A program made the position numbers and the translations under genes. Shown here piece after piece: positions 17,180-25,873 of a stretch of 44,062 nucleotides of DNA. The stretch comes from an uncultured Chthonomonas sp. (GTDB lineage: Bacteria; Armatimonadota; Chthonomonadetes; Chthonomonadales; Chthonomonadaceae), in contig CAIXIX010000539.1 of the NCBI GenBank assembly GCA_903919615.1, positions 1 to 44,062 on the forward strand, read 5' to 3'. Below the pieces are notes generated by a model. The model was not told the DNA's origin. It ran no database searches and was given only the letters and a program-made list of their open reading frames with translations. The stretch's first letter is position 1; each line of letters begins with the position of its first letter.

Positions 17180-18841
17180 ATGAGGTTAGCTAGGTCGGAG
17201 ATGGATACGCATTGGTCCATCGATCTGGGAACAACCAATACGCTAATTGCAAAGTGGGCGGGAACTCATGCGGCTACCGTTCCCCTTGAGGAACTCGTAG
17301 ACTACGAGCCCGCCTGGCAAACTCCGCTGATTCCAACCGTCATCTTCTTTCAAGAGGGTGGTCGCGCTCTGATTGGTCGTCAGGCGCTTTCTGCCAGAGA
17401 GATCATGCATGGCGCAGATTTGAGCAGCCTGGGACCGCTTGCGAAATCTTTCAAAAAGACGCTCGCGAGAGCCAGTCAGCAGGCAGTTGCACAGGTTGGA
17501 CCGGAAACGATTTCGGCGCGCGAATGCGCCACCGTGTTCCTGCGCGAACTGCTAGCGACAACAGCAGAGTACGAGCGGGCAAGAACAGACCCACACAGAA
17601 CCCGGGTTCAAAGGCTCATCTCGACCCTAAGGTGGTGGCGTAAGGAGGGTCAAGTCACCCATCTTACGATGACGGTTCCAGTCGAAAGCTATGAGCCTTA
17701 CCGCGCTGAACTGGTATCGATCTCGAAAAAGCTTGGTGTGCGTGACATTCGCACTATTGACGAGCCGGTTGCTGCGGCACTTGGATATGGCCTTGACCTA
17801 ACGGAAGAGAAACACCTGCTGGTCGTAGATTTTGGAGGTGGCACACTCGATCTAGCCGTGGTTAGGACTCACCCTGCAAGTGTGGAGAGGCAAACGAGGG
17901 GACCTGGATCGCATAGAGCGACGCTTCTTGCGGCCCGCGGCCTCATTTATGGCGGCGAGACAATAGACGAATGGATTGCAGACTTTGGCTGCGAAAAGCT
18001 GCGCGCCCATCAGGGGATGCTGCGCCCGGTGCTTCTCGCACAGGCTGAAGCGATCAAGAAGGATCTTAGTAATAAGGCAAGCGTTGCGGATAGCAGTTAT
18101 TTCCTTCTCCAGGGTGGAGGAAGGATAGACATTACCCGCAAAGAGTTCCTGGATTTGCTGGAACACAAGGGCCTTTACAAGACTCTGGAAACGCTCACCG
18201 AAGCGACGCTCGACGACTGCGCGCGCGAAATGAACCCTGCTCAGCTCGACGCTGTGCTGCTTGTGGGTGGTTCAACGCTTCTGCCGGGCGTTCGCGACCT
18301 GTTTGAAAGGATCTTCGGCGCTCAGAGGGTTCACTACTGGGAGCCATTTGAAGCTGTCGTCAAGGGCGCCGCAATCTATGGCGCCGGATTTAGTGTTGAT
18401 CAGATTGTTCACCATGACTACGCAATCCGAGTTTACAACGACAATCTTCAGCGGCCCGAATACGAACGCTTGGTTAAACGAGGCACATCTTATCCGACAC
18501 CAAATCCATTCGAGGTACGTTACTATTCTGTGGCCGAGGGCCAGGCCCTTTTTAGACTTCCTGTGTGCGAAGTTGGCTACGCTGGTCAAATGACATTGCC
18601 CTGGTCGCGCAGAATGAACGGCAACGAATACTGGCTCCCAACTGGTGCAGAAGAGAGCGAGTGTGTGGTAACTTTGAATGAGGGCGATGCGTTAAAGTTG
18701 AATCCTGCAGGTGCAGGTCCTCAAACCAGATTGAGGATTGACTTTACTATCGATGAAAACAGATTCCTCGTGGCGACCATTCACGATCTCTTGAAGCAGA
18801 AAGATTTACGAACCGAAGATCGGGTGGTAAAATTGCGGTAG
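17180..18841 (+). CDS. Hsp70/DnaK-like actin-fold ATPase
   Basis: The 553-residue protein has all actin-fold nucleotide motifs of Hsp70: phosphate-1 IDLGTTNT (14-21), IDEPVAAALGYG (193-204), phosphate-2 DFGGGTLDL (217-225), and adenosine motif LLVGGSTLLPGVRDLF (from about 360). It is shorter than DnaK (about 610-640). An insertion rich in Arg and Trp lies near residues 130-158, and a divergent beta-rich C-terminus replaces the standard substrate-binding lid and EEVD-like tail. It is therefore an Hsp70 paralogue, probably with a specialised client. No dnaJ or grpE is adjacent. A second ATG at 17201 is too close to GGAG to be preferred. Confidence 0.88.
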   Translation: MRLARSEMDTHWSIDLGTTNTLIAKWAGTHAATVPLEELVDYEPAWQTPLIPTVIFFQEGGRALIGRQALSAREIMHGADLSSLGPLAKSFKKTLARASQQAVAQVGPETISARECATVFLRELLATTAEYERARTDPHRTRVQRLISTLRWWRKEGQVTHLTMTVPVESYEPYRAELVSISKKLGVRDIRTIDEPVAAALGYGLDLTEEKHLLVVDFGGGTLDLAVVRTHPASVERQTRGPGSHRATLLAARGLIYGGETIDEWIADFGCEKLRAHQGMLRPVLLAQAEAIKKDLSNKASVADSSYFLLQGGGRIDITRKEFLDLLEHKGLYKTLETLTEATLDDCAREMNPAQLDAVLLVGGSTLLPGVRDLFERIFGAQRVHYWEPFEAVVKGAAIYGAGFSVDQIVHHDYAIRVYNDNLQRPEYERLVKRGTSYPTPNPFEVRYYSVAEGQALFRLPVCEVGYAGQMTLPWSRRMNGNEYWLPTGAEESECVVTLNEGDALKLNPAGAGPQTRLRIDFTIDENRFLVATIHDLLKQKDLRTEDRVVKLR

Positions 18842-18983
18842 CCCCGCCATTGGCACTAGGGATGCCGCATTTTCATTAGGTGCTAAATGTACCTGCAGCT
18901 CCGTTTCCTATTGGGAAGCTGCGTGATTGCAAGAGCGCATGCCGGCAAAGCCATGCTGACAGCGTAAAAAGGAGATATTACCG

Positions 18984-20669
18984 ATGTCGACTGCACGAGA
19001 GACAGGTCTGGCAGCTCTCCAGAGTGGTGATTTGCCTGGGGCAATTACTCAACTGGAATTGGCAATTCAGGAGAATAGCTCCGATTACGATGCGCTTCAA
19101 GCACTTGGTGGCGCCTATACCGGAGTTGGCAGACACCTTGATGCCATCAAAACACTGACTCAGGCCGTACACCTTCAGCCAGCGAGCCCACAGGGGCGCT
19201 TCAGTCTTGGTGTGGCAATGGAAAAAGGTGGCTACGAAGAGCAGGCCCTTCAACTTTATGATCAGGCCATCCAGCTTCAGCATGATTATCCGGAGGCTCA
19301 CGACGCCATCAAGCGGCTTGAAGCCACTTCCAATGATGGCTTCGGCGCGCCTATGGCAGCAGCGCCTCCTCAACAGGAATATCAGCAGGAAACCGAACAG
19401 CCAAGACAGCAGGCTTCTGGGCAGCCATACAATCCGCTGGCGCCTCCGCAACAAGCTCAGCCAGCACAACAGCCATACAATCCGCTGGCGCCTCCGCAGC
19501 AAGCACAGCCAACACAACAGCCATACAATCCGCTGGCGCCTCCGCAGCAAGCACAACCAACACAGCAGCCATACAATCCTCTCGCAGCACAGCAGCAACC
19601 AGGCCAACCATTGCAGCCGCCTGTCATGCGTCCTTCGCCGGCGCAGTTCGCTCCTCCAGCAGGGGAGCCCGGCCTTGGTTCGTACTCTGCGCCTCCGCCT
19701 GCACAGCAGCGTCCAGCATTTGGCCAGCCAACGCCAGGCGCGCCAGGTGCAGCCGGGTACCGGCCAGGAGCTCCACAACAATTCTTCGGTTCATCATACG
19801 ATGATGAGTTCAGCGTTGGACAGGCTATTAAGGATATCGGCAGGGCTCTGTTTACTCCACGCACACTTTTCAGTGAGATGGAAGGATGCGACACCACTCG
19901 AAGCGCCTGGGCAGTGTTCCTCGTGTATGCAATCATTATGTTTGTAGAGGTGGGGGTAGTTGGAGCCACCAAACTCTCAGCGTTGGGGGCAATCGGCATA
20001 ATTGGTGCACTCATTGGAGGAGCAATTGCACTTGTTATACTGCTGGTAGTGTGGGCAATCTTTGCCGGAATCGTCCATTTGTTAAGCAAGGCATTTGGCA
20101 GCAGCTTGAATTATGGCGCTAGCTTCCGCTGTGTCGTGTATGCTGCGGCGCCGATGTTGGTACTTGGTCTCCTGGCTAATATCGTTAATGCAGTAGCGCC
20201 CGGGCAGGCTCCTGCCAACCCATTCATGACAAATGGTGGATCACGAACGATGGTCATCCCAGTGCAGTTCAGTAGTGGCAATAACACGATGCCTGGTCGA
20301 GGTGGTCAGTTTGGCCAAGGTGGACAGTTTGGGCAGGGAGGACAGTTTGGGCAAGGTGGCCAATTCGGTCGGGGCGGACAGTTTAATGCTAGACCAGGCA
20401 CATCGCCATTTGGCGGAGGCGGATCGCCATTCGCAAATGCAATGCAAGCCAGTAATCCAATCGCCATCGCACTGAACATTATTGGCATATTGTGGAGCAT
20501 ACCACTCTTAGGTGTGGCAGCGGCGAATATTCATCAGATATCTGGTGGAGCGGCGACTGGCGTGGTTATTCTGAGTGTAATAATCTCGCTCGTTGTGCTC
20601 GTGGGCATCGCCTTCGTATTAGGCGCAGTACTAGGGCTGGCAATCATGGGAGCTGCCGGCGCGCACTAG
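18984..20669 (+). CDS. TPR-Yip1 membrane protein with tandem repeats
   Basis: The 561-residue protein has three parts. Residues 1 to about 110 form TPR repeats (ALQSGDLPGAITQLELAI; LQALGGAYTGVGRHLDAIKT; YEEQALQLYDQAIQL). Residues about 125-270 form a Pro/Gln-rich linker with a 16-residue unit (QPYNPLAPPQQAQPTQ). From about 275 there is a Yip1-type multipass membrane domain (VGQAIKDIGRALFTPRTLF then several hydrophobic helices), interrupted by a GGQFGQ repeat between membrane segments. The domain order suggests a membrane scaffold with a cytosolic TPR arm. Function is unknown. An AAAAAGGAGAT ribosome binding site precedes the ATG, and a strong terminator follows the gene. Confidence 0.82.
   Translation: MSTARETGLAALQSGDLPGAITQLELAIQENSSDYDALQALGGAYTGVGRHLDAIKTLTQAVHLQPASPQGRFSLGVAMEKGGYEEQALQLYDQAIQLQHDYPEAHDAIKRLEATSNDGFGAPMAAAPPQQEYQQETEQPRQQASGQPYNPLAPPQQAQPAQQPYNPLAPPQQAQPTQQPYNPLAPPQQAQPTQQPYNPLAAQQQPGQPLQPPVMRPSPAQFAPPAGEPGLGSYSAPPPAQQRPAFGQPTPGAPGAAGYRPGAPQQFFGSSYDDEFSVGQAIKDIGRALFTPRTLFSEMEGCDTTRSAWAVFLVYAIIMFVEVGVVGATKLSALGAIGIIGALIGGAIALVILLVVWAIFAGIVHLLSKAFGSSLNYGASFRCVVYAAAPMLVLGLLANIVNAVAPGQAPANPFMTNGGSRTMVIPVQFSSGNNTMPGRGGQFGQGGQFGQGGQFGQGGQFGRGGQFNARPGTSPFGGGGSPFANAMQASNPIAIALNIIGILWSIPLLGVAAANIHQISGGAATGVVILSVIISLVVLVGIAFVLGAVLGLAIMGAAGAH
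19422..19610 (+). repeat. 48-bp coding tandem repeat (Pro/Gln linker)
   Basis: Three complete 48-bp units start at 19422, 19470 and 19518, and a diverged partial unit starts at 19566. Each begins CAGCCATACAATCC and encodes QPYNPLAPPQQAQP plus two residues. Units 2 and 3 are nearly identical, so the copy number probably changes by slippage. Confidence 0.9.
20301..20384 (+). repeat. 18-bp coding tandem repeat (GGQFGQ)
   Basis: Four complete 18-bp units (starts 20301, 20319, 20337, 20355) and a partial fifth encode GGQFGQ-type hexapeptides inside the membrane domain of the Yip1 protein. Confidence 0.88.
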
Positions 20670-20690
20670 CGATCTCTATCTAAGGCTCAG

Positions 20691-20732
20691 GGCGGCAGAT
20701 GGGTAGTATACTATCCTGATGCCGCCTTTTTT
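20691..20732 (+). terminator. Intrinsic terminator after the TPR-Yip1 gene
   Basis: GGCGGCA (20691-20697) pairs with TGCCGCC (20720-20726), and the enclosed GGGTAGTA/TACTATCC region extends the stem. Six T residues follow immediately. Confidence 0.88.
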
Positions 20733-20762
20733 AATCACATCCTTTCTTGAACGAGAACAAAT

Positions 20763-22109
20763 TTGACTACTATTCATCAACGTGACAACTGCAGCCCTCG
20801 CTCCAGGTTCTGCGCTTCAGAACTCTTAACTCTTTGGCACGATTCTCCGGAGCTCGATAGGCAGCCACTGGACCGAATCACTGCGACCTACTTTCGTGGC
20901 CACCACGAACTAAACTCGAGCGAAAGACGGTGGATTCAATCTGCCATATACGGGACGGTACGCCTGCTTATCAGGCAAAAGCGGCTTCTTGCACTTCTTG
21001 GCGAAGCCGTATCGTGTACGAATCTAATTGAATTGTGGCGTCGCGAAGAACAGCTCGACACAGCAACAGACACCGAGTTCGCACAGGCGCTTACCCAATT
21101 ACCCCAGCGCGACAACCCACGTGGTTTCATTCGCGAAACGCTCTCTTTTCCAGATGGCATGGCGGCGGCTTTGGAGGATCTGCCTGGCATTGATCCAATA
21201 GAAACCGCACAGAGCCTTAACAGTCAGGCTCCAACCACTCTCAGAGTGAATACCCTGCTGAGTGACATTGCGCGAGTACGAGCTCTTCTGCCAGAAACAA
21301 AACCTGTAGATTTCTCTCCATGGGGCCTGGAGCTGCCAAAGAGAGTAAACATCCATGAACTTGCAGGATTTAAAGAGGGTCTATTTGAATTGCAGGAAGA
21401 GGCAAGCCAACTTGCCGCGCTAATGACAGATGCACAGCCGGGCATGCGAGTGGTCGACGTGGGCGCTGGAGCAGGCGGAAAGACCCTTGCGCTTGCGGCT
21501 CTTATGAACAATCGAGGGCCGATCACGGCAATCGATCACTCCTATGCACGATTAAATGAGCTTCGTAAACGCGCTGGAAAAGCCAAGGTTACCAATGTAA
21601 CCCTCTGTACCGTTAATGCGACTACAGAAGGACTGTGGGCTGGCAACAATCGTGTCTCTGGCAAGTTGCTTAAGCTCAAAAGAACAGCAGACGTGGTTCT
21701 AATCGACGTCCCGTGTACGGGGTCCGGCACAATGCGCCGAAGCCCAGACTGCAAGTGGCGGGTGGTAGACATGGCGCAAATGACTGGCGTGCAGCTATCA
21801 CTGCTGAAACAGGCGGCCGAACTGGCGACTGTCGGCGGCAGCGTCTGCTACGTAACATGCGCATTTGAACCTGAGCAGAACGAAGACATTGTAGAAGCAT
21901 TCCTTCGATCGAAAGAGGGAGCGGATTTCGCAGTCCTCCCGGTCGCAAACGGACTACTCACCGCAATTGGCCGCGCGGCAGAATACGCGGGAACTTCTAA
22001 CCCTCAAATTGATATCTCAAAACTAATATGTGGTCCGTATTTGCGGACCTGGCCCCAATATGGCGGACTGGATGCATTCTTTGGCGCCAGGCTCGTACGT
22101 AAAAAGTAA
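20763..22109 (+). CDS. RsmB/NOL1-NOP2-type RNA m5C methyltransferase
   Basis: The 448-residue protein carries the SAM-binding motif VVDVGAGAGGKTLALA (about 230-245), motif IV IDVPCTGSGTMRRSPD with C318, and motif VI YVTCAFEPEQNEDIV with the catalytic C366. Both cysteines of the two-Cys RNA m5C mechanism are present. The N-terminus (ATYFRGHHELNSSERRWIQ, YGTVRLLIRQKRLL) looks like the NusB-like domain of RsmB, which modifies 16S rRNA C967 in E. coli. The exact target site here is inferred. TTG is the apparent start with a weak ribosome binding site; no ATG is available nearby. Confidence 0.88.
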   Translation: MTTIHQRDNCSPRSRFCASELLTLWHDSPELDRQPLDRITATYFRGHHELNSSERRWIQSAIYGTVRLLIRQKRLLALLGEAVSCTNLIELWRREEQLDTATDTEFAQALTQLPQRDNPRGFIRETLSFPDGMAAALEDLPGIDPIETAQSLNSQAPTTLRVNTLLSDIARVRALLPETKPVDFSPWGLELPKRVNIHELAGFKEGLFELQEEASQLAALMTDAQPGMRVVDVGAGAGGKTLALAALMNNRGPITAIDHSYARLNELRKRAGKAKVTNVTLCTVNATTEGLWAGNNRVSGKLLKLKRTADVVLIDVPCTGSGTMRRSPDCKWRVVDMAQMTGVQLSLLKQAAELATVGGSVCYVTCAFEPEQNEDIVEAFLRSKEGADFAVLPVANGLLTAIGRAAEYAGTSNPQIDISKLICGPYLRTWPQYGGLDAFFGARLVRKK

Positions 22110-22155
22110 TAGTCAAGCGCGTAAAGACCGTTTGTACTTCGACGAGGAGCATCGT

Positions 22156-22920
22156 GTGACCGCTCATTCGGATAAAGAACAAGAGGCTTACCTGTCGATG
22201 CAGCGCGCCCGTGAACTCCATGCTGCGGGCAAGCTTGACGAAGCTATTGCTGAGATGCGTGAAGCAGTAGTTAAGCTTGCTGCGGCGGACACTGTTGCGG
22301 AAATAATCAGCGATTTTCGAACGGAGCAACGAGCGATTGCCTCTAAATTAACGGCCGAATATTGTGTGCAATTGGAAAAGCATGCGGATGCGGCTGGGTT
22401 CTTTCAGCAGGCTGTCGATAACTACTCACGCCTTCCATCAGAAGAGGCTGAAGAAGCAAGCCGGCGTTGTGCTGCGCGTCTGTTGGAGTGCATTTCTGAA
22501 CTTCGCAACCACCCTTCTGATCGACTTCAGTTGTTGATTGGAAAGTACGAACACCAGCAACAGCTTTTCGCCGCACAGGGTGGATACGAGGTTGAACGAG
22601 CGCACTGCGCCGATCATATCGCCAGGATCTGTATGCGTCGAGGCAGATACGTCGAAGCGGCTGAGAGGTTTAGAGAGGCTCTGCACCTGTACTACGAGGC
22701 GGGGATAAGGGCTTGTGAACCAGAGATAATGATGGCGGCAGGTGAATGCCATTTCCGTCTGGCAGTTTTAGCGGCAACACATTGGACTGATTTCAATGAA
22801 GCGAGGATAAACCTGACTAGGGCTATCAATATATTCGCTGAGTGGGAAGATGACCTGGACGGTGTGAGGCTGCGCTATGCTCGTGCTGAGACGCTTTTGA
22901 ACCGGCTCGACCAGACATAA
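22156..22920 (+). CDS. TPR-type helical repeat protein
   Basis: The 254-residue all-helical protein has TPR-like helix pairs: AYLSMQRARELHAAGKLDEA, YCVQLEKHADAAGFFQQAVD, HIARICMRRGRYVEAAERFR and FNEARINLTRAINIFAE. The spacing recalls alpha-SNAP-like TPR proteins. There is no signal peptide or membrane helix. I chose GTG 22156, which has GAGGAG six bases upstream; the frame stays open into the end of the methyltransferase gene but without a proper site. It probably shares the rsmB-like transcript. No partner is identifiable. Confidence 0.75.
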   Translation: MTAHSDKEQEAYLSMQRARELHAAGKLDEAIAEMREAVVKLAAADTVAEIISDFRTEQRAIASKLTAEYCVQLEKHADAAGFFQQAVDNYSRLPSEEAEEASRRCAARLLECISELRNHPSDRLQLLIGKYEHQQQLFAAQGGYEVERAHCADHIARICMRRGRYVEAAERFREALHLYYEAGIRACEPEIMMAAGECHFRLAVLAATHWTDFNEARINLTRAINIFAEWEDDLDGVRLRYARAETLLNRLDQT

Positions 22921-22956
22921 AATAGAACACACATAGCATGGTACGACTATCCAGCT

Positions 22957-23889
22957 CTATCTCCTGGCGCCGTTGAAGATCCTCTGGTAAGGTTGGTCAG
23001 TCAATCGGCTGATTGCCACTCCGTGCTGGCCAGCGCTCGAATGTATAAAGTACCCGTTACCAATGTAGAGACCTGTATGCGTGATACGGGATCCATGCCC
23101 AAAGTATAGCCGATCGCCGCACTGTAGCTCCGCTGGGGAAACCGGTAATCCAACGTTCATCTGCTCCGCGGCCGTCCGCGGCAATGGATAACCGTTCGCT
23201 GCAAATATCTTCTTTATGAACCCCGAGCAGTCGATACCAGAAGCTGTATTGCCACCCCATTGATACGGCACGCCCAGGTACCGATATGCTTCCCTTAAAA
23301 GGGACTGTGGATCGCCGCCAAAAAACTCTGCGCCAGTTCTTGCTGCAAGGCTCTGATTACCAAAGTCCGGTACCGCTCCAGCATTAGGCGAAACTACCTG
23401 ATAGTCCAGTATGTGTACATACCGCCTGGCAATCCATCCGGTAGTGCCATCTGCCATCAAGACCCCGTAAGAACGCGTTGACTCTTCATTGATTGCGATG
23501 TAGGTGCCCTGTGATACCGTCGCGAGTACTGAAGAGCCTCGGGTAATCGAAGTGCGCACCTGAACCTCTCCGAGCCGCCCGACAACACGCTCAGTTCCAC
23601 CCTGTCGAGAAGGAAAATTACCGCGGACGGCGCCACTTTCCCCCACAATGTGAACGACACGCTTTGAAGTTCGATCTTGCGAGGAACTTGAATGCTGAGA
23701 AAATTCCGTCGCCTGTTGAGCCTGTTGTGCTTGCTGCGCCTTAATTGCAGCCCTGGCTTCCAGCGCTCGCTGTGACGGTGGGAGGTCCAGTGTAAGCGTA
23801 TCATCCGCATATGATACACGTGGTAATACCACCAGGAGGGAACAAACGCTTAAAAATAAAAAGGCAGAATGGCGCAACGGCGTTTTCAC
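22957..23889 (-). CDS. Exported SH3b-NlpC/P60 peptidoglycan endopeptidase
   Basis: The 310-residue protein starts with a signal peptide (cleavage near SYA-DD, residue 28), then a Gln/Ala/Ser-rich stretch. A bacterial SH3 domain covers about 100-160 (GEVQVRTSITRGSSVLATV; GWIARRYVHI). The C-terminal NlpC/P60 peptidase runs from about 195, with catalytic C221 in GIDCSGF, H271 in ITHTGLYIG and H283 in YFIHSS. Such enzymes cut gamma-D-Glu-diamino acid bonds in stem peptides. It is the next minus-strand gene after rpsI, but a terminator-like hairpin separates them. It is convergent with the TPR gene, 36 nt apart. Confidence 0.93.
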   Translation of the reverse strand: MKTPLRHSAFLFLSVCSLLVVLPRVSYADDTLTLDLPPSQRALEARAAIKAQQAQQAQQATEFSQHSSSSQDRTSKRVVHIVGESGAVRGNFPSRQGGTERVVGRLGEVQVRTSITRGSSVLATVSQGTYIAINEESTRSYGVLMADGTTGWIARRYVHILDYQVVSPNAGAVPDFGNQSLAARTGAEFFGGDPQSLLREAYRYLGVPYQWGGNTASGIDCSGFIKKIFAANGYPLPRTAAEQMNVGLPVSPAELQCGDRLYFGHGSRITHTGLYIGNGYFIHSSAGQHGVAISRLTDQPYQRIFNGARR

Positions 23890-23972
23890 TCCATATCAGA
23901 GCGAGGTCTTCTCATCAATTAGAATGAGTCTACCACAAACGATAGTATAGGCAGATGCCCTAAGCATAAGCA

Positions 23973-24002
23973 GCCCCGGGCCGGAAAATTCCAACCCGAG
24001 GC
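23973..24002 (-). terminator. Candidate terminator of the ribosomal cluster after rpsI
   Basis: In minus-strand RNA a 12-bp stem forms (GCCUCGGGUUGG with CCGGCCCGGGGC) around AAUUUU. Its three imperfect pairs are G-U wobbles only in the minus transcript. A short T-containing stretch follows rather than a long T run. Confidence 0.6.
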
Positions 24003-24069
24003 ATGTTTAGATGATATCAGTAGGCACTACCACTTCAGTAGGAAAGTGCTGTGACCACTAATCTTGATT

Positions 24070-24471
24070 TTATCGCTTGCTGAACTGGAAGCCTCGGCGC
24101 GCACGCTTGCGGCCGTACTTCTTTCGTTCTTTGACGCGCGGATCTCGGGTCAGCAACCCGATCCTGCGAAGGCGAGGCCGGAACTCTGGATCAGCTTCAA
24201 GAAGCGCCTTTGAGATTCCGTGGCGAATTGCGCCGGCCTGGCCTGAAAGTCCGCCGCCCTTGCAATGAGCAATAACGTCGAATCGGCCAGACGTTTCCGT
24301 AACGTCAAATGGCTGTTGAACCAGTCTGGATAGAACCGCGCGGCCGAGATACTTCTCGCCGGGGCGATCATTTATAGTGACTGTCCCAGAACCGGGCGCA
24401 ATCCAAACGCGCGCAGTGGCGTTCTTGCGGTGACCTGTTCCGTAATATCGAGTGCGATTTCCGTCTGCCAC
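24070..24471 (-). CDS. rpsI: 30S ribosomal protein S9 (uS9)
   Basis: At 133 residues the protein is of normal length. It opens with [16 protein letters not shown], the S9 signature, and ends with the basic tail RRGFQFSKR whose C-terminal arginine reaches the P-site tRNA on the ribosome. [19 protein letters not shown] is the conserved core. It follows rplM after 6 nt in the universal L13-S9 pair and is the last ribosomal gene of this cluster. Confidence 0.97.
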   Translation of the reverse strand: MADGNRTRYYGTGHRKNATARVWIAPGSGTVTINDRPGEKYLGRAVLSRLVQQPFDVTETSGRFDVIAHCKGGGLSGQAGAIRHGISKALLEADPEFRPRLRRIGLLTRDPRVKERKKYGRKRARRGFQFSKR

Positions 24472-24477
24472 GCTCTG

Positions 24478-24939
24478 TTATTCCTCTCCTCTAGCCTGAA
24501 CGCCGCCAGTGAATTGAATTGGTGACTGAGCAGCATGCGGATGCACAGGACCCGCGTAAACTTTGAGCTTCTTGATGATTGCATCGCCAAGTTTGTTGTG
24601 CGGGATCATTCCGCGAACGACACGCCGGATCGCCTCTTCTGGTCTCTTCTCGAGTTCGTCCTGGCGCTTAATGGACTTAAGTGCACCTGGCCAACCAGTA
24701 TGATGATAGACGTTTTCACCGGGCTTATTTGCACCGGTCATCGCGACCTTGTCGGCGTTGATGATGATTACATGATCGCCAGTATCGACATGCGGGGTAA
24801 AAATCGTTTTATGCTTACCACGCAAGATTTTGGCTGCATCGACCGCAAGTCGGCCAAGGGGCTTATCCGTAGCGTCCATTACGTACCAGACGCGACTAGC
24901 CTCCATATCCTCCGGTCGTGCCGAGACGGTTGTTTTCAT
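24478..24939 (-). CDS. rplM: 50S ribosomal protein L13 (uL13)
   Basis: The 153-residue protein has the L13 core WYVMDATDKPLGRLAVDAAK, GKHKTIFTPHVDTGD, and VVRGMIPHNKLGD near the C-terminus. The N-terminus is about ten residues longer than the shortest homologues. L13 binds 23S rRNA early in 50S assembly. It pairs with rpsI and follows truA after a 72-nt spacer holding two GC-rich hairpins. Confidence 0.96.
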   Translation of the reverse strand: MKTTVSARPEDMEASRVWYVMDATDKPLGRLAVDAAKILRGKHKTIFTPHVDTGDHVIIINADKVAMTGANKPGENVYHHTGWPGALKSIKRQDELEKRPEEAIRRVVRGMIPHNKLGDAIIKKLKVYAGPVHPHAAQSPIQFTGGVQARGEE

Positions 24940-25011
24940 CTGTTTATGTGTCCTCGCCGCCTTCTAGGCGGCCCCTGGCAGCGGCCAGAAACCGGCCGCA
25001 GAATGTCAAAA
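24940..25011 (-). promoter_or_regulatory. rplM leader with two tandem hairpins
   Basis: The spacer between truA and rplM forms GCCGCC/GGCGGC (24956-24961 with 24967-24972, loop 5) and GCGGCC/GGCCGC (24981-24986 with 24994-24999, loop 7). L13 leaders with autoregulatory roles are known in Firmicutes; whether this is one is inference. Confidence 0.5.
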
Positions 25012-25842
25012 TTAGCGCTCTGCCTGTGAGTGCGCCTGGTATTCCGCCACTGCCGTGGCATTGTTTCGCGGATAGTTCCGCCATAAACCATATCGAACAC
25101 GAACGAGACACAGACCCTGTGGTGGCGCAGATGGCCCCGCTGCCCTTCTGTCTCGTGCGTCGAGTATATCAATCAGATCGGTCGGTTTTAGCACACCAAC
25201 GCCAACTTGCATCAACGTACCGACAGTATTTCGCACCATTCCCCGAAGGAAAGCGTTAGCTTCGAGTCTGATAAAGATCAGTTCCCGATGGCGCCTAACT
25301 CTACATTCCGTTAGGTCACGCATCGTTGGCTCACCAGCCACCAGCTGATTAGTGAATGAAGCAAAGTCCCTCTCGCCTAAGAGCAACTGAGCAGCCTCAT
25401 TCATGCGCTCCGCATTTAAAGGCTCACGGCAATGTGCAGCAAACCGTCTCCAGAGTGGACTGCGAACACTGCTGTTATGTATAACATACAGATACACCCG
25501 AGAAGACGCTGAGAATCTAGCGCTGAAATCTGCAGACGCCTCCTGAACATCGCGAACTGCGATATCCGAAGGTAAAGCAGAGTTCAACGCTACAGCCATT
25601 TTGTCAAGCGGTATTCGTGTCTCAACTCCGAAACTGACGACCTGACCAAGTGCATGAACACCAGCATCTGTACGGCCAGCGCCCGTTAACCTGATGATCT
25701 GCCCGGTCCGCTCAGCGATCGCTCTTTCAAGTTCTCCCTGAACGGTTCGAGTGCCGCTCTGCCACTGGAATCCTGCGAACTCAGTGCCATCATATTCGAT
25801 GGTTGCTTTGAAATTCCTCACTCCCAGGGTATCTGCGGCCAA
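25012..25842 (-). CDS. truA: tRNA pseudouridine38-40 synthase
   Basis: TruA isomerises U38-U40 in the anticodon arm of tRNAs. The 276-residue protein shows IEYDGTEFAGFQWQ, the catalytic GAGRTDAGVHALGQ with its aspartate, and ANAFLRGMVRNTVGTLMQVG near the C-terminus. The apparent start is TTG 25842 with a poor ribosome binding site; GTG at 25821 is an alternative that would drop seven residues. It lies between rplQ and rplM, its common position. Confidence 0.94.
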   Translation of the reverse strand: MAADTLGVRNFKATIEYDGTEFAGFQWQSGTRTVQGELERAIAERTGQIIRLTGAGRTDAGVHALGQVVSFGVETRIPLDKMAVALNSALPSDIAVRDVQEASADFSARFSASSRVYLYVIHNSSVRSPLWRRFAAHCREPLNAERMNEAAQLLLGERDFASFTNQLVAGEPTMRDLTECRVRRHRELIFIRLEANAFLRGMVRNTVGTLMQVGVGVLKPTDLIDILDARDRRAAGPSAPPQGLCLVRVRYGLWRNYPRNNATAVAEYQAHSQAER

Positions 25843-25873
25843 TGTCGGTATCCGAAGGTGCTAAGACTGTTGG

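Noticed and set aside
19422-19610. CRISPR-like array
   Set aside because: The 48-bp units are contiguous without spacers, stay in frame and encode a Pro/Gln linker.
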